Part shown: positions 44,083 to 53,176 of the stretch, piece by piece
How the letters are laid out: each line of letters opens with the position of its first letter
Numbering within the stretch: position 1 is the first letter of the stretch
Assembly (NCBI GenBank): GCA_947460595.1
Contig: CANHGS010000011.1
Location: forward strand, 1-64,000
Direction of reading: 5' to 3'
Source of the DNA: Bacteroidota bacterium
Lineage (GTDB): Bacteria > Bacteroidota > Bacteroidia > Chitinophagales > Chitinophagaceae
DNA: 64,000 bases
Notes under the pieces: generated by a model
What the model was told of the DNA's origin: nothing
What the model saw: only the letters and a program-made list of their open reading frames with translations
The model's database searches: none
Translations under genes and position numbers: made by a program

Positions 44083-46302
44083 CTATTGGGCAATGGTCAA
44101 CAAATGAGCCGCCAATTGCTTGATTTGAGAAGCAGCAATTTGAATTTGTTCTTGGGCCTCTTTCCAGTCTCTCTGCTCAATGGCTTCCCTAATACCAGGC
44201 ATGGTTTTTACGCCATAACCGGTATAAAAGCCAGGGGCATAAATAGTGTGTTTAAACCAGGGCCTCCTAGGTAACCCTGTTCCAGCCAAGAGTTGTTGCT
44301 CTGCTCTATATAGGCTAGCATTGGCTTTCTCACTCAAGGTTCCTGTTTTGGCCAGCCATTGATTCAGGGTCCTAGAAGCGCTTTCTAATTCCGTCAAGGC
44401 ATTTTGAACAGGAGAGAAATCAATAAAGGGAACAGCGGGCTTAGGTTGGGGTAATTGCTCTTTTTCTGTAGGGTCAGCGGCCAATGAATAAGCTTTACTA
44501 TTGATGACTTCGTTTTCAATCTGGGTATTCTCACGCAGCTGATCCGTTGAGTTAACAAGTTCCTTTACATAACCCGCAATGGTTTTCTGTAGGGTGGCAA
44601 AATTAAAGGGCAGCTGTTCCGCATCGGCCATGCGTAAAACAGCCCTCCCATTTACCTTGCCCAATGCCACTCCATATTTGAAACCAGGATCTTTGAAACG
44701 GCTATAGTGGTCATAGCTATCATAAATGCTATGGTATTCTCCGCCGGGGTCTTCACCACCAAAACCAATATTCAAGGCTGGTATACCTAGATGTTGGATA
44801 AAGGAAGAATAGTCAGAACCAGAACCCATGGCACCCAAGTGCAGGTCTTTTTCCATCATAGCTGTCTGCTTGGCCTTGGGACTAGCGGCGCCAGCCACAT
44901 CTGCTGCTCTTTTTCTGTCAAAAACGCTAACATCGGTTTGTGGGTCCATCACATCTTTGGCTGCTTCAAAAACCAAAGACTCCAAAGCATGGGATCCTTC
45001 CGCACCCAAGAAACCCCTTCCATTACTATCAGAATTTAAATAAACAACACATTTTTGTTGCAGCTCTGCAGCATGGTCTTCTACCCACTCGGTAGAACCC
45101 ATTAGACCCTGCTCTTCCCCGTCCCAAGCACAATACACCAGGGTGCGTTTGGGTTTCCAACCGGTTTTTAAGAGCTCACCAATGGCACGGGCTTCTTCTA
45201 GTTCAGCCGCCATCCCACTCACGGGATCATTGGCGCCATTTACCCAGGCATCGTGGTGGTTGCCACGCAAAACCCATTGGTCAGGGTAGGTAGATCCCTT
45301 GATTTTTGCAATGACATTATAGGCAGGAACGGTGTTCCAGTTAAAGTCTACTTTTAAGTGAACCTTGGTTTTACCAGGACCCACATGATAGGTAAAGGGC
45401 AAACCGCCCCTCCAATCTGGCGGAGCAACCGGACCCTCCAAAGCTTCTAGCAAAGGTTTTGCGTCATGATAGCTAATGGGTAAAACAGGAATTTTTAGCA
45501 AATTAGGAGCAGACAAACGGTCCAGTCTTTTTGCGTTTGCAGTAGAACCAATATTAGGCGTCAGCGGGTCTCCGGGATAGATAACCATATCCATAATAGA
45601 TCCACGTTGTACCCCATATTCATTTTTGAATGCCCCTTTTGGATATACATCACCCGCGCCATAACCATCATCCATGGGGTCAGAATAAATAATACAACCC
45701 AAGGCCCCGTGTTCTTGGGCAATCTTGGGTTTAATTCCCCTCCAAGAGCGGCCATATTTAGCAATCACAATCTTTCCCTTTACGTTAATGCCTAATTTTT
45801 CAAGGGTTTCATAGTCGGCTGGAACGCCGTAGTTTACAAAGACCAGTTCGGCGGTAACATCGCCATCGGCGCTCCAACAATTATAAGTAGGTAATTGACC
45901 TTCTTGGTTAGAAGTGGCGTCTTCTTTGAGAGCGGGCTCTTTTAAAAGCGCTTGATAAAGTCCAGGAGCTGTCATTTCCAAGACCCTGGTTTTGGGTGTG
46001 GGAAACAAGACTTGGTAGGTTTCAATCTGGGCGTCCCATCCATATTGTTTAAAATGTGCCAAGATGTTTTCAGCCACTGCCTTACTACCGGGTGATCCCA
46101 AATGGTGGGGTCTGGAAGACAGGTCTTTGATATTCTTGCCAATTCGCTCCGCGCTTAGTCCGGCGTCAAACTGTTGTTCAATTTGTTTTTGTTTGGCTGC
46201 CGCTGCTCCACTAAAACCGGTAATGTTTTGTTGCGCAAAAGCAGAAATACTGAGCAATACGCCGCTCAAAATCGGGCTAAGGTTTTTGTAAGACATGTTC
46301 AT
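44083..46302 (-). CDS. M28 family metallopeptidase, glutamate carboxypeptidase II-like
   Basis: 739 residues, secreted (signal ends S-A-F-A-Q). The architecture follows GCPII/transferrin-receptor proteins: a PA domain (about 125-325), the co-catalytic zinc peptidase domain and a helical dimerisation-like C-terminus (about 570-739). Zinc and catalytic residues are visible: H-H-D at 349-351, N-D-P at 358-360, Glu396-Glu397 in D-G-E-E, Asp near 425 and a His in E-Y-H-S near 529. Such enzymes release C-terminal acidic or other amino acids from peptides. The alternative start Met3 is equally possible. Tight operon with an amidase upstream. Confidence 0.92.
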   Translation of the reverse strand: MNMSYKNLSPILSGVLLSISAFAQQNITGFSGAAAAKQKQIEQQFDAGLSAERIGKNIKDLSSRPHHLGSPGSKAVAENILAHFKQYGWDAQIETYQVLFPTPKTRVLEMTAPGLYQALLKEPALKEDATSNQEGQLPTYNCWSADGDVTAELVFVNYGVPADYETLEKLGINVKGKIVIAKYGRSWRGIKPKIAQEHGALGCIIYSDPMDDGYGAGDVYPKGAFKNEYGVQRGSIMDMVIYPGDPLTPNIGSTANAKRLDRLSAPNLLKIPVLPISYHDAKPLLEALEGPVAPPDWRGGLPFTYHVGPGKTKVHLKVDFNWNTVPAYNVIAKIKGSTYPDQWVLRGNHHDAWVNGANDPVSGMAAELEEARAIGELLKTGWKPKRTLVYCAWDGEEQGLMGSTEWVEDHAAELQQKCVVYLNSDSNGRGFLGAEGSHALESLVFEAAKDVMDPQTDVSVFDRKRAADVAGAASPKAKQTAMMEKDLHLGAMGSGSDYSSFIQHLGIPALNIGFGGEDPGGEYHSIYDSYDHYSRFKDPGFKYGVALGKVNGRAVLRMADAEQLPFNFATLQKTIAGYVKELVNSTDQLRENTQIENEVINSKAYSLAADPTEKEQLPQPKPAVPFIDFSPVQNALTELESASRTLNQWLAKTGTLSEKANASLYRAEQQLLAGTGLPRRPWFKHTIYAPGFYTGYGVKTMPGIREAIEQRDWKEAQEQIQIAASQIKQLAAHLLTIAQ

Positions 46303-46311
46303 CTGGTTCTA

Positions 46312-47958
46312 TTATTTAAAAAGACTTGGGTGCTCTTTGTTCCATTGAGTGGCATTTTGATAGGCTTTGGCGATGCTCAACAAGTTGGCTTCGTCATATA
46401 ATTTGCCTACCAAGGTAATACTACTGGGCAATTGATTGCGATTGAAACCTGTGGGAAAACAAATTACTGGATGACCGGTCAGGTTGGTAATAGCTGATTG
46501 ATTACCCAAATTATTGGGACAAACAATGGCATCATATTGCTCCACCAGTTTATTAACCGCCTGCATGAGCAGGTAGCGTTGACGGTTGGCGTTGATATAT
46601 TCCACCGCTGGCATGAGCCGTGCAATTCTAAAACTATTTGGCCAGTCAAATTTGGTTTGGCGGGTCAATTGGTCGTCAATGCCGTTGCGGGTAAGCTCGT
46701 CAAAAGCGGCGGCACATTCGGCGCTAATCACCACGTCCATGATATTATAATTATAAACCCCACTATCGGGGAAAATAACCGGAATCAATTCTACACCAAG
46801 CTTTCTATAGGTATCCAGGACCTTCCATTCGTTCCTAGAAGTATCGGTGATTTTGTCAAAATAGTTTTTGGCGTAGGCAATTTTTTTGCCCTTTAAACCG
46901 GCATTGGGTTGGTAATTAAAAGGCCTATTTACTGCCGACTGGTCCTTGCCATCCGTTCCGTGAATAGCGGCAAATACCATGGCGGCGTCTTGGGCGCTAC
47001 GGCAAATAGGACCAACTTTGTCCAAACTCCAACTAAGGGTCATGGCGCCAGAGCGGCTAATGCTACCAAATGTGGGTCTAAGACCTGTTGCGCCACAAGT
47101 GCTTGAAGGAGAGGTGATAGATCCCCAGGTTTCTGTTCCAATAGCAAAGGGGATTAATCCGGCGGCGGTGGCCGATGCAGAACCTGCAGAAGAACCCGAA
47201 GATCCGCTTTTCAAATTCCAAGGATTCTTGGTGCGTCCGCCAAACCAATAATCGCCCATGGCTAGGGCGCCCATGGTAAATTTGGCCACCAATATGGCAC
47301 CCGCTTCTTTTAGTTTGGTATAGACAAAAGCGTCTTCTTCAATTACTTGATCCTTATAAGGTGCAGCACCCCAGGTGGTTTTGGTTCCCTTTACGGCAAA
47401 CAGGTCTTTGAGACCATAGGGAATTCCGTGTAGCGGTCCGCGATATTTTCCCTTGGCAATTTCTGCGTCAGCGGCCCTGGCCTGTTGCATGGCCAATTCC
47501 TCTGTTAAGCTTACCACACATTGCAAGGTGTCGCTGTATTTTTTTAAACGATCTATAAAAAATTGGGTCAGCTGAACGGCGCTGATTTTTTTGTTTTTAA
47601 TCAGTGAGGCTAATTGCTCCACAGAATAAAAAGCCAGTTCTTGTTTGTTGGCGGGGAGAAAAACCGCTGTGGATAGATTCCACACAATGGGTTCCTGTTT
47701 GCTGGCAAACTTCATTCCTGGTAGAACCGGGTTCTGCCAAAGACTCATGGGAACAGTGTTGTCTAACTGCTGCTTGTGCATGAGTCGATAGTTTTCAAAA
47801 TTCTCCATCACACCACTGTACATGGTGTCCAATTCTTTTTGGGTATAGGAGATATCAATGATTTTTGCGGCCGATCTAAGGTCGGCAATACGGATACTGT
47901 CCTGGGCCATGGAAACATTAAAACCAATCAAGCCTAGGCAAAGAAAAATTTTCTGCAT
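46312..47958 (-). CDS. Amidase signature family enzyme, exported
   Basis: 548 residues with a probable Sec signal (cut near V-S-M-A-Q). The amidase signature core has the Ser-cisSer-Lys arrangement: Lys in Y-G-L-K-D-L near 186, the G-S-S-G-S-S-A-G-S region near 252, and the serine in G-S-I-T-S-P near 277. Similar exported amidases in Bacteroidota sit with peptidases and may act on peptide or N-acyl amides. It is not a GatA: no gatB or gatC is nearby, and it has a signal peptide. Five bases after the permease gene and 9 before the M28 gene. Confidence 0.9.
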   Translation of the reverse strand: MQKIFLCLGLIGFNVSMAQDSIRIADLRSAAKIIDISYTQKELDTMYSGVMENFENYRLMHKQQLDNTVPMSLWQNPVLPGMKFASKQEPIVWNLSTAVFLPANKQELAFYSVEQLASLIKNKKISAVQLTQFFIDRLKKYSDTLQCVVSLTEELAMQQARAADAEIAKGKYRGPLHGIPYGLKDLFAVKGTKTTWGAAPYKDQVIEEDAFVYTKLKEAGAILVAKFTMGALAMGDYWFGGRTKNPWNLKSGSSGSSAGSASATAAGLIPFAIGTETWGSITSPSSTCGATGLRPTFGSISRSGAMTLSWSLDKVGPICRSAQDAAMVFAAIHGTDGKDQSAVNRPFNYQPNAGLKGKKIAYAKNYFDKITDTSRNEWKVLDTYRKLGVELIPVIFPDSGVYNYNIMDVVISAECAAAFDELTRNGIDDQLTRQTKFDWPNSFRIARLMPAVEYINANRQRYLLMQAVNKLVEQYDAIVCPNNLGNQSAITNLTGHPVICFPTGFNRNQLPSSITLVGKLYDEANLLSIAKAYQNATQWNKEHPSLFK

Positions 47959-47963
47959 AGTTT

Positions 47964-49031
47964 CTAAGATACTATTTTATGGTCATGCATCCACAAGAGG
48001 AATAGTTTATAGCCAATGGATAACACAATAGCACCGGTAAACAAACCAATAAAACCTTGTAATAGAAAGCCGCCAATTACTCCCAGAAAAATCACCAACA
48101 TGGGAACCTGCGCTCCCTTACCCAATAAAATGGGTTTTAGAATATTGTCAGAAAACATGACCAACACAAAATAGATAGTCCAGGCGGTGGCAAAAAAATG
48201 GTTCTCTTGGGTATACAAATATCCAATGACGCCTATAATAACCAAGCCGGGGCCCACCTGAATAATTGAGAGCACTAGTGCGCATACCGCCCAAATGCCC
48301 GCATGGGGAATACCGGCCAAAAAGAAACCAAGTCCGGCCAATAGTGTTTGAATCACAGCTACCCCAAGCACCCCCTTTACCACAGAGCGAATAGTAGAAG
48401 TGGTTAGTTTTAAATACTCGGAACCCTGTGTACCAACCATTCTATTAAAAATGGTTTCCATGGCAGCTTCTGTTCCGTTGGTGGCTAATAAGACCCCAGC
48501 AATGATGATGGAAAAAACTACTTGTAAAAAACTCATGCCCGTTCCAATAATAGCCATCAAAACGGTTTTGGCCACACTTAATACCTGGATTTGATATTTT
48601 TGAAACAAGGTCATCATTTGGTCTGAAAGGTTGTGCAATAAATTATAGAGTTGCTCACCAATGAATGGCCAGGTCTTAATGGTTTCGCTTGGCTTATCTA
48701 AATGAATTGTTCCTGATTCAATTTTTTGTTTAAAGTCAATAATGGTATCTGTAATAGAAGCCAAAAACATTCCAGCAGGAATAAAAATAAACGCCAAAAT
48801 AGCCAGTGTTAATATCACAGAGGCCAATGTTCTTCTACCACCCATTTTCCGTTCTAGAAATTGGTGAATAGGATAATTAGCCACGGCAATAATGGCTGCC
48901 CACAAAACAGGCATAATAAAGGGGGCCAAAATTTGAAAGGAATAAAAGACCAAAAGAAAAAGGGCAGCAAGGCGGATAATAAGCTCTATTAACTGTTTGC
49001 TATTATTTTGAATTGGATTATCCATCTGCAT
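47964..49031 (-). CDS. AI-2E family transporter (YdiK/PerM-like permease)
   Basis: 355-residue inner-membrane protein with about eight hydrophobic segments and a soluble stretch at about 95-145, the layout of the AI-2 exporter/PerM family. Family-typical segments include P-V-L-W-A-A-I-I-A near 37 and the glycine-rich I-P-H-A-G-I-W-A near 235. Some members move autoinducer-2 or drive Na+/H+ exchange, but most are unassigned, so no substrate should be inferred. Three bases after the acetyltransferase gene. Met1 and Met3 are both possible starts. Confidence 0.88.
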   Translation of the reverse strand: MQMDNPIQNNSKQLIELIIRLAALFLLVFYSFQILAPFIMPVLWAAIIAVANYPIHQFLERKMGGRRTLASVILTLAILAFIFIPAGMFLASITDTIIDFKQKIESGTIHLDKPSETIKTWPFIGEQLYNLLHNLSDQMMTLFQKYQIQVLSVAKTVLMAIIGTGMSFLQVVFSIIIAGVLLATNGTEAAMETIFNRMVGTQGSEYLKLTTSTIRSVVKGVLGVAVIQTLLAGLGFFLAGIPHAGIWAVCALVLSIIQVGPGLVIIGVIGYLYTQENHFFATAWTIYFVLVMFSDNILKPILLGKGAQVPMLVIFLGVIGGFLLQGFIGLFTGAIVLSIGYKLFLLWMHDHKIVS

Positions 49032-49034
49032 TGA

Positions 49035-49577
49035 TTATGATTTTATTGCTGTTGTTATGTTTACCAGTCTAACCCAAACCTGTTCATCCAACACTTGACC
49101 GTTTTTAATCACGGCTTTTCTTTTTACGGATTCTAAATGAAACCCGTTTTTTCTCAAGACCTCCATACTGGCTTTGTTGTGATCAAAAACGCCCGCATAA
49201 ATCCTTATGGGGTTAAACTGTTGTTCCACATAAGCAAGAAAAAGCGCTACCGCTTTAGTGGCAATACCCTTTCCCCAGTGCGATTCACCCACAAAATAAC
49301 CAATCTCCACTGTTTTTTTATAAACATCATCATATAATACAGCACCAATATTACCTACCACTATTCCATTTACTAGAATAGCAAAATTTTGTATGGGTTT
49401 TTGTTGGCCAATATGACCAATCCATTCCAGGGCATCCATTACAGTATAAGGATTGGGGAGCCTATCTCTTACATTGTTCCAAATATTTCTATTGTTGGCA
49501 ATAACGGCAAGGGCTTGCGCGTCCTGTTTGCGCCAAGGTCTTAGTTCCATTTGCTTAGTCTTGTGCAACAAGTGCAA
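49035..49577 (-). CDS. GNAT family N-acetyltransferase
   Basis: 180 residues (or 171 from an ATG at 49550). L-R-P-W-R-K-Q-D-A near residue 12, N-I-W near 30 and the acetyl-CoA loop V-G-E-S-H-W-G-K-G-I-A-T-K-A near 95 mark a RimJ/RimL-like GNAT. N-F-A-I-L-V and G-V-F-D-H-N-K-A-S fill the expected strands. Substrate unknown; ribosomal-protein or small-amine acetylation are family options. The TTG at 49577 keeps the first beta strand, which is why I keep it. First gene of the six-gene operon ending at 42344. Confidence 0.87.
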   Translation of the reverse strand: MHLLHKTKQMELRPWRKQDAQALAVIANNRNIWNNVRDRLPNPYTVMDALEWIGHIGQQKPIQNFAILVNGIVVGNIGAVLYDDVYKKTVEIGYFVGESHWGKGIATKAVALFLAYVEQQFNPIRIYAGVFDHNKASMEVLRKNGFHLESVKRKAVIKNGQVLDEQVWVRLVNITTAIKS

Positions 49578-49631
49578 CTCTTTTATGCTTACCCGGTTTT
49601 TTAAAATTTGCCATATCCTCTTTTATAGTTC

Positions 49632-49639
49632 CAAAAATA
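49632..49639 (-). promoter_or_regulatory. -7 element of the six-gene peptidase/amidase operon
   Basis: Minus strand reads TATTTTTG, a full match to TAnnTTTG, 54 bases before the acetyltransferase start. It lies in the only gap (69 bases) between this operon and the one upstream. No good -33 TTG is seen. Confidence 0.45.
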
Positions 49640-49646
49640 AAGTTAA

Positions 49647-50582
49647 CTAACCCTTTTGGGCCCGTTCATTAATTTTCTTCAATACTGCAGCATAGGCTAA
49701 AACTGGGAGTAGCAAGGGCCAGCAGATTGCTAGGATCCAGTGGGAGGTAATCATCCAAATAACCCAAGCCACCCAAATTAGAAAAATGCCATATCCAAAA
49801 AACAAAACACCAAAAAGAACAGAATCATAAAACACGGTTCCCTTTGTTTTATTGGCAACAAAGGCTGCAACAAGTTTATAAATGGGCAGGTGAATCAGGG
49901 TGCCCAAACTTGCTGCGGATTGTAACCACGGTGGAAATTGCAAAGCAATTTTGGGGCCGATAATTAGGGGTTCAATGGCTTTGAAAAGTTCTTTGTTAAA
50001 ATGATTGTAGTTCAGTGCATCTTCATCAAAGCATTGCAATTCTTTTTGGTCAATGGGTTTACCCGTTTGTATGGCCACTTTTTTTCCAAAGCGGCTAAAA
50101 CTATCATAGGCAATTCCCATTGGTAAAATGCGCAGCGGAATACCCTCTTTCCAACTACTAAAAGCTATGCGGGCAGCGCCTTTTTTAAGGGGCTGCAAAT
50201 TGTTTTTATTTAAACAAATCCCCTCAATAAAAATTAAGACAATCCCATTTTTGCGCAAGACCTTTCTACTGTTTTCAAAAGCTGTTTCATTCAAACCCAG
50301 GTTTTCTTTTCCCTCGCTTAAGCGATAGATGGGAAACATGTGTAAGCGCTTTAACAAGCCTGCATGCCACGGTTTATTGAAGGCGTCGCCCCTGGCTAAA
50401 AAATGAATGGGCTCTTTAAAAATTGCGGCCACAATAATGGCATCTAGAAAAGAATTGGGATGGTTGGCACAGATCAATACGGGGCCTTTAATGGCCGTGG
50501 CTTTTTTTGAGGGAACTATTATTCCCGGACAAAAAATCCTAAGCGCAAGCCTGATGATTGGTTTAAGCAAAAAATAAATCAA
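49647..50582 (-). CDS. Lysophospholipid acyltransferase family (PlsC-like) protein
   Basis: 311 residues. Acyltransferase motif I reads N-H-P-N-S-F-L-D near residue 36, with five residues between His and Asp instead of the usual four, a form I associate with one Bacteroidota subgroup. The substrate-binding motif is F-I-E-G near 118 in place of F-P-E-G. Two hydrophobic segments near the C-terminus (about 240-300) anchor it. Transfers acyl groups to lysophospholipid or a related lipid. The only start that fits is TTG at 50582. Last gene of a four-gene operon. Confidence 0.85.
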   Translation of the reverse strand: MIYFLLKPIIRLALRIFCPGIIVPSKKATAIKGPVLICANHPNSFLDAIIVAAIFKEPIHFLARGDAFNKPWHAGLLKRLHMFPIYRLSEGKENLGLNETAFENSRKVLRKNGIVLIFIEGICLNKNNLQPLKKGAARIAFSSWKEGIPLRILPMGIAYDSFSRFGKKVAIQTGKPIDQKELQCFDEDALNYNHFNKELFKAIEPLIIGPKIALQFPPWLQSAASLGTLIHLPIYKLVAAFVANKTKGTVFYDSVLFGVLFFGYGIFLIWVAWVIWMITSHWILAICWPLLLPVLAYAAVLKKINERAQKG

Positions 50583-50591
50583 AACAAGTGT

Positions 50592-51413
50592 TTATGGTAT
50601 TTTAATGGCCATAGAAAACGCAACACCTATACCCTGTCCCGCATTTCTTCCATAGATGGTATAAAAGGCTTTGACGCTAGGCATAATCGTTCTACTGATT
50701 TTCTTGCCATAAGTTACGCCTGCAGAACCAAACATAAAATCTTTGTTGGCATTTAGGTTAGCAGTAAAGGTTTTATCTGCGCTATATGAGTTTTCGTGGT
50801 TCAAGGTAAAAATTAACAGGTTTGATTTGGGTAGCTCAATACCGTAAATCAAATTTAGGTTTAGTTTATTGGGTCCGTCTGGTTGGTCAATAAAACTCGT
50901 AAAAATTCCTTCTATAATGGCAAATGTTTTCTTTTTCACATTAAAGGAATAGTTAGCACCAATAAAGAATCCCTTGGAACCCAAGCCCAAGTAAGGCTCC
51001 TTGGTATTGCTGTACAAGGGGATTATGGCACCCAGTTTTACCGTAAAGTATTTTTTCAAATCCTTTGCGGGGGTGTGAAATGACAAGCCAATATAGGAAT
51101 CACCAACTCCCGCATGGGTCTGTTTATCTAAAATATTTTGAGAAGAAACTGAAGTAAATGGTACGTTGAATACCAGGTCTGTTTTTCTTCCAAGGCCAAC
51201 AACGCCATATAAACTCATGGTATTTGAAGCGAATTTTCCTCCAAAGGGATTGTTTTCAATCCGTTTATCAGCATTAAAATATTTGGTAGCCCGTGAATAA
51301 GTATAGGAAGGTGTTAAAATCATTCTGTGCTTACCTACGGGCCAGTCGGCTTTTGCCACTTGAGTAAACCCAAGGATTAGAAACATCCATAAGGAAAGCA
51401 ATAATTTATTCAT
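50592..51413 (-). CDS. Outer-membrane beta-barrel protein of unknown function
   Basis: 273 residues with a signal peptide (cut after V-A-K-A). The remainder is alternating amphipathic beta strands with aromatic ends and short turns, closing with an F-S-M-A-I-K-I-P terminal strand, as in small outer-membrane barrels of the transporter/phenol-degradation-meta type. The exact family is uncertain. It is placed between the CE7-like esterase and the PlsC-like gene with 9-base gaps on both sides, so it may help move or expose the acyl-modified product, which is speculative. Confidence 0.7.
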   Translation of the reverse strand: MNKLLLSLWMFLILGFTQVAKADWPVGKHRMILTPSYTYSRATKYFNADKRIENNPFGGKFASNTMSLYGVVGLGRKTDLVFNVPFTSVSSQNILDKQTHAGVGDSYIGLSFHTPAKDLKKYFTVKLGAIIPLYSNTKEPYLGLGSKGFFIGANYSFNVKKKTFAIIEGIFTSFIDQPDGPNKLNLNLIYGIELPKSNLLIFTLNHENSYSADKTFTANLNANKDFMFGSAGVTYGKKISRTIMPSVKAFYTIYGRNAGQGIGVAFSMAIKIP

Positions 51414-51422
51414 GATGCCATT

Positions 51423-53168
51423 TTATTTTTTTCCTTTTGCTAGTTTTTCATAAAACCAAATACTCTTGAAGGTATTGTGTCTATCGGGTACCTCGTGGGC
51501 TAGTTGGGGAAAGGTATATATTTCACTCATTTTAATCACTTCTGGATTCAGTTTATTATACATTCCAATGGTGGTAACGGCTGGGGCTAGTGGATCCAAT
51601 AAACCAATTCCCAATAACACAGAACACTTAATCTTGGGCACAAAATTTTGAATCTCAAAATAGCTGAGGTTGTTTAATAAAACCCCCTGAGACATAGTGT
51701 TCCTATTCTCTTCCAGATAACTATTAAAGCCTTTAAGGATAAAAGATTCTTCTCTAATATTATCCTGCATTGCTAGGTTCAAATGAAAATCACAATAGGT
51801 GGGGTTATCTGCCATACAGGTCTGAATCTTGGAACCCAATAAGCCCGCAACCATTAAAGACAAAGATCCCCCCTGGCTACCACCAAAAACAGCCACGCGT
51901 TTTAAATCAAAGCCTAGGTCTTCATTGGCAAAAATGAAATCTACCGCTCTAATACAATCCATATACATGGACCTAAAAATATATTTCTTGGGGTCCTCTA
52001 CATTGTAAACAATCATCTCAATATCCTCTGGATCCAATAATTTAAAGGCTGCTTTATCCGCACCTCGGGCATTGAGCATAAAACTGGCAAATTCATCAAA
52101 GTAAATTGGTTCCAATACTATATGATAACCCCCATAACCCACCAACACAGGAAATTTACTTCCCAATAAAGTGGTGGGTATACTCAACCATCCATAAATG
52201 CGCGTATCGGCTAAAGAAGACATTTCTACCCTATACACTTTGTGTTTGGCAGTACTTTTTTCAAAGTCTTCTGTCATCTTGTAGGCAGGATTTACAGCGG
52301 CTAATTCTTCCATAGCCTCTTTCCAGAAATCATCAAAATCATTGGGTCTATGAAAAGGAGTACTTATCTGTCCTATTTCATAGCCAAAAGAATAGTGCGT
52401 GGTGTCGTCGTAAGTGCTGGTGTTAATAGCTATTTCAATATTATAAATACCGGGGTAAACTGGTGGCGATATACTAAAGTTGAGTTTTTTGCTGCTTCTT
52501 TTGGCCAGCTTAATATCAAAGACTTTTTGAGATACCAACTTGCCGTTTATAGCGTCTTTGATTTGATAACCAATGGTTCCTGTCTGAGCTAGTTTATAGG
52601 TGTTTTGTAAGTTTACATTGTAGCGAATATTAGACTTTCCCACAAATATGCCATCAATATTGGATGGCTTCATGGTAATCTTGATCTCTCCCTCCATCTC
52701 ACCATCTTTCTCTGCATCAAAAAAATCCTTACTGCTTTTACTATTGCTTCTTTCAACGGCTTTGTCTGTTTTTTCTCTAGTTACAAAATCAAAACTGAAA
52801 TTAAACGTTCTTTTTTCCTTGTTTAAAACCACAGTGAATGTTATTAGATACGCTCCTGGTGTTTCAAAAGGTATTTCAAAGTCGTTGTTAATGGCTTTCT
52901 TAGAAGGAATATTTATGTCAAAGGTTCTTTCTAAAAGGCTTTCTCCATCAAGGCTCTTGAGTTCATAATACAGCGCACCCATCTGATCAACTTTGGTACT
53001 GTTTTTAATATCAAGCCTGTATTTGATTCTTTTCTTATTATTAAAAATGCCCGATTTTTCTGTTGGCGAGATGCCAATTGCTACTTGCCCTAGGGCTTCG
53101 GCATTTTTAGCCATGCCTTTTGTGGCCAGCAATAGTAAAAACAGCATAAAACAAAAAAATCTTTTCAT
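51423..53168 (-). CDS. Acetylxylan-esterase (CE7/AXE1) domain protein with two N-terminal beta repeats
   Basis: 581 residues with a signal peptide (cut after G-M-A-K or nearby). Residues 40-130 and 173-265 are homologous to each other (G-I-F-N-N versus G-I-F-V-G starts, P-G-A-Y versus P-G-I-Y ends), so an immunoglobulin-like beta domain is duplicated. The C-terminal part (about 270-581) is an alpha/beta hydrolase of the AXE1 type: R-P-N-D-F-D-D-F-W near 274, nucleophile Ser431 in G-G-S-Q-G-G, Asp525 and His558 (A-H-E). It probably removes acetyl or similar acyl groups from an extracytoplasmic glycan. The next gene upstream is an acyltransferase-3 protein. Confidence 0.85.
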   Translation of the reverse strand: MKRFFCFMLFLLLLATKGMAKNAEALGQVAIGISPTEKSGIFNNKKRIKYRLDIKNSTKVDQMGALYYELKSLDGESLLERTFDINIPSKKAINNDFEIPFETPGAYLITFTVVLNKEKRTFNFSFDFVTREKTDKAVERSNSKSSKDFFDAEKDGEMEGEIKITMKPSNIDGIFVGKSNIRYNVNLQNTYKLAQTGTIGYQIKDAINGKLVSQKVFDIKLAKRSSKKLNFSISPPVYPGIYNIEIAINTSTYDDTTHYSFGYEIGQISTPFHRPNDFDDFWKEAMEELAAVNPAYKMTEDFEKSTAKHKVYRVEMSSLADTRIYGWLSIPTTLLGSKFPVLVGYGGYHIVLEPIYFDEFASFMLNARGADKAAFKLLDPEDIEMIVYNVEDPKKYIFRSMYMDCIRAVDFIFANEDLGFDLKRVAVFGGSQGGSLSLMVAGLLGSKIQTCMADNPTYCDFHLNLAMQDNIREESFILKGFNSYLEENRNTMSQGVLLNNLSYFEIQNFVPKIKCSVLLGIGLLDPLAPAVTTIGMYNKLNPEVIKMSEIYTFPQLAHEVPDRHNTFKSIWFYEKLAKGKK

Positions 53169-53176
53169 ATTTTTTA

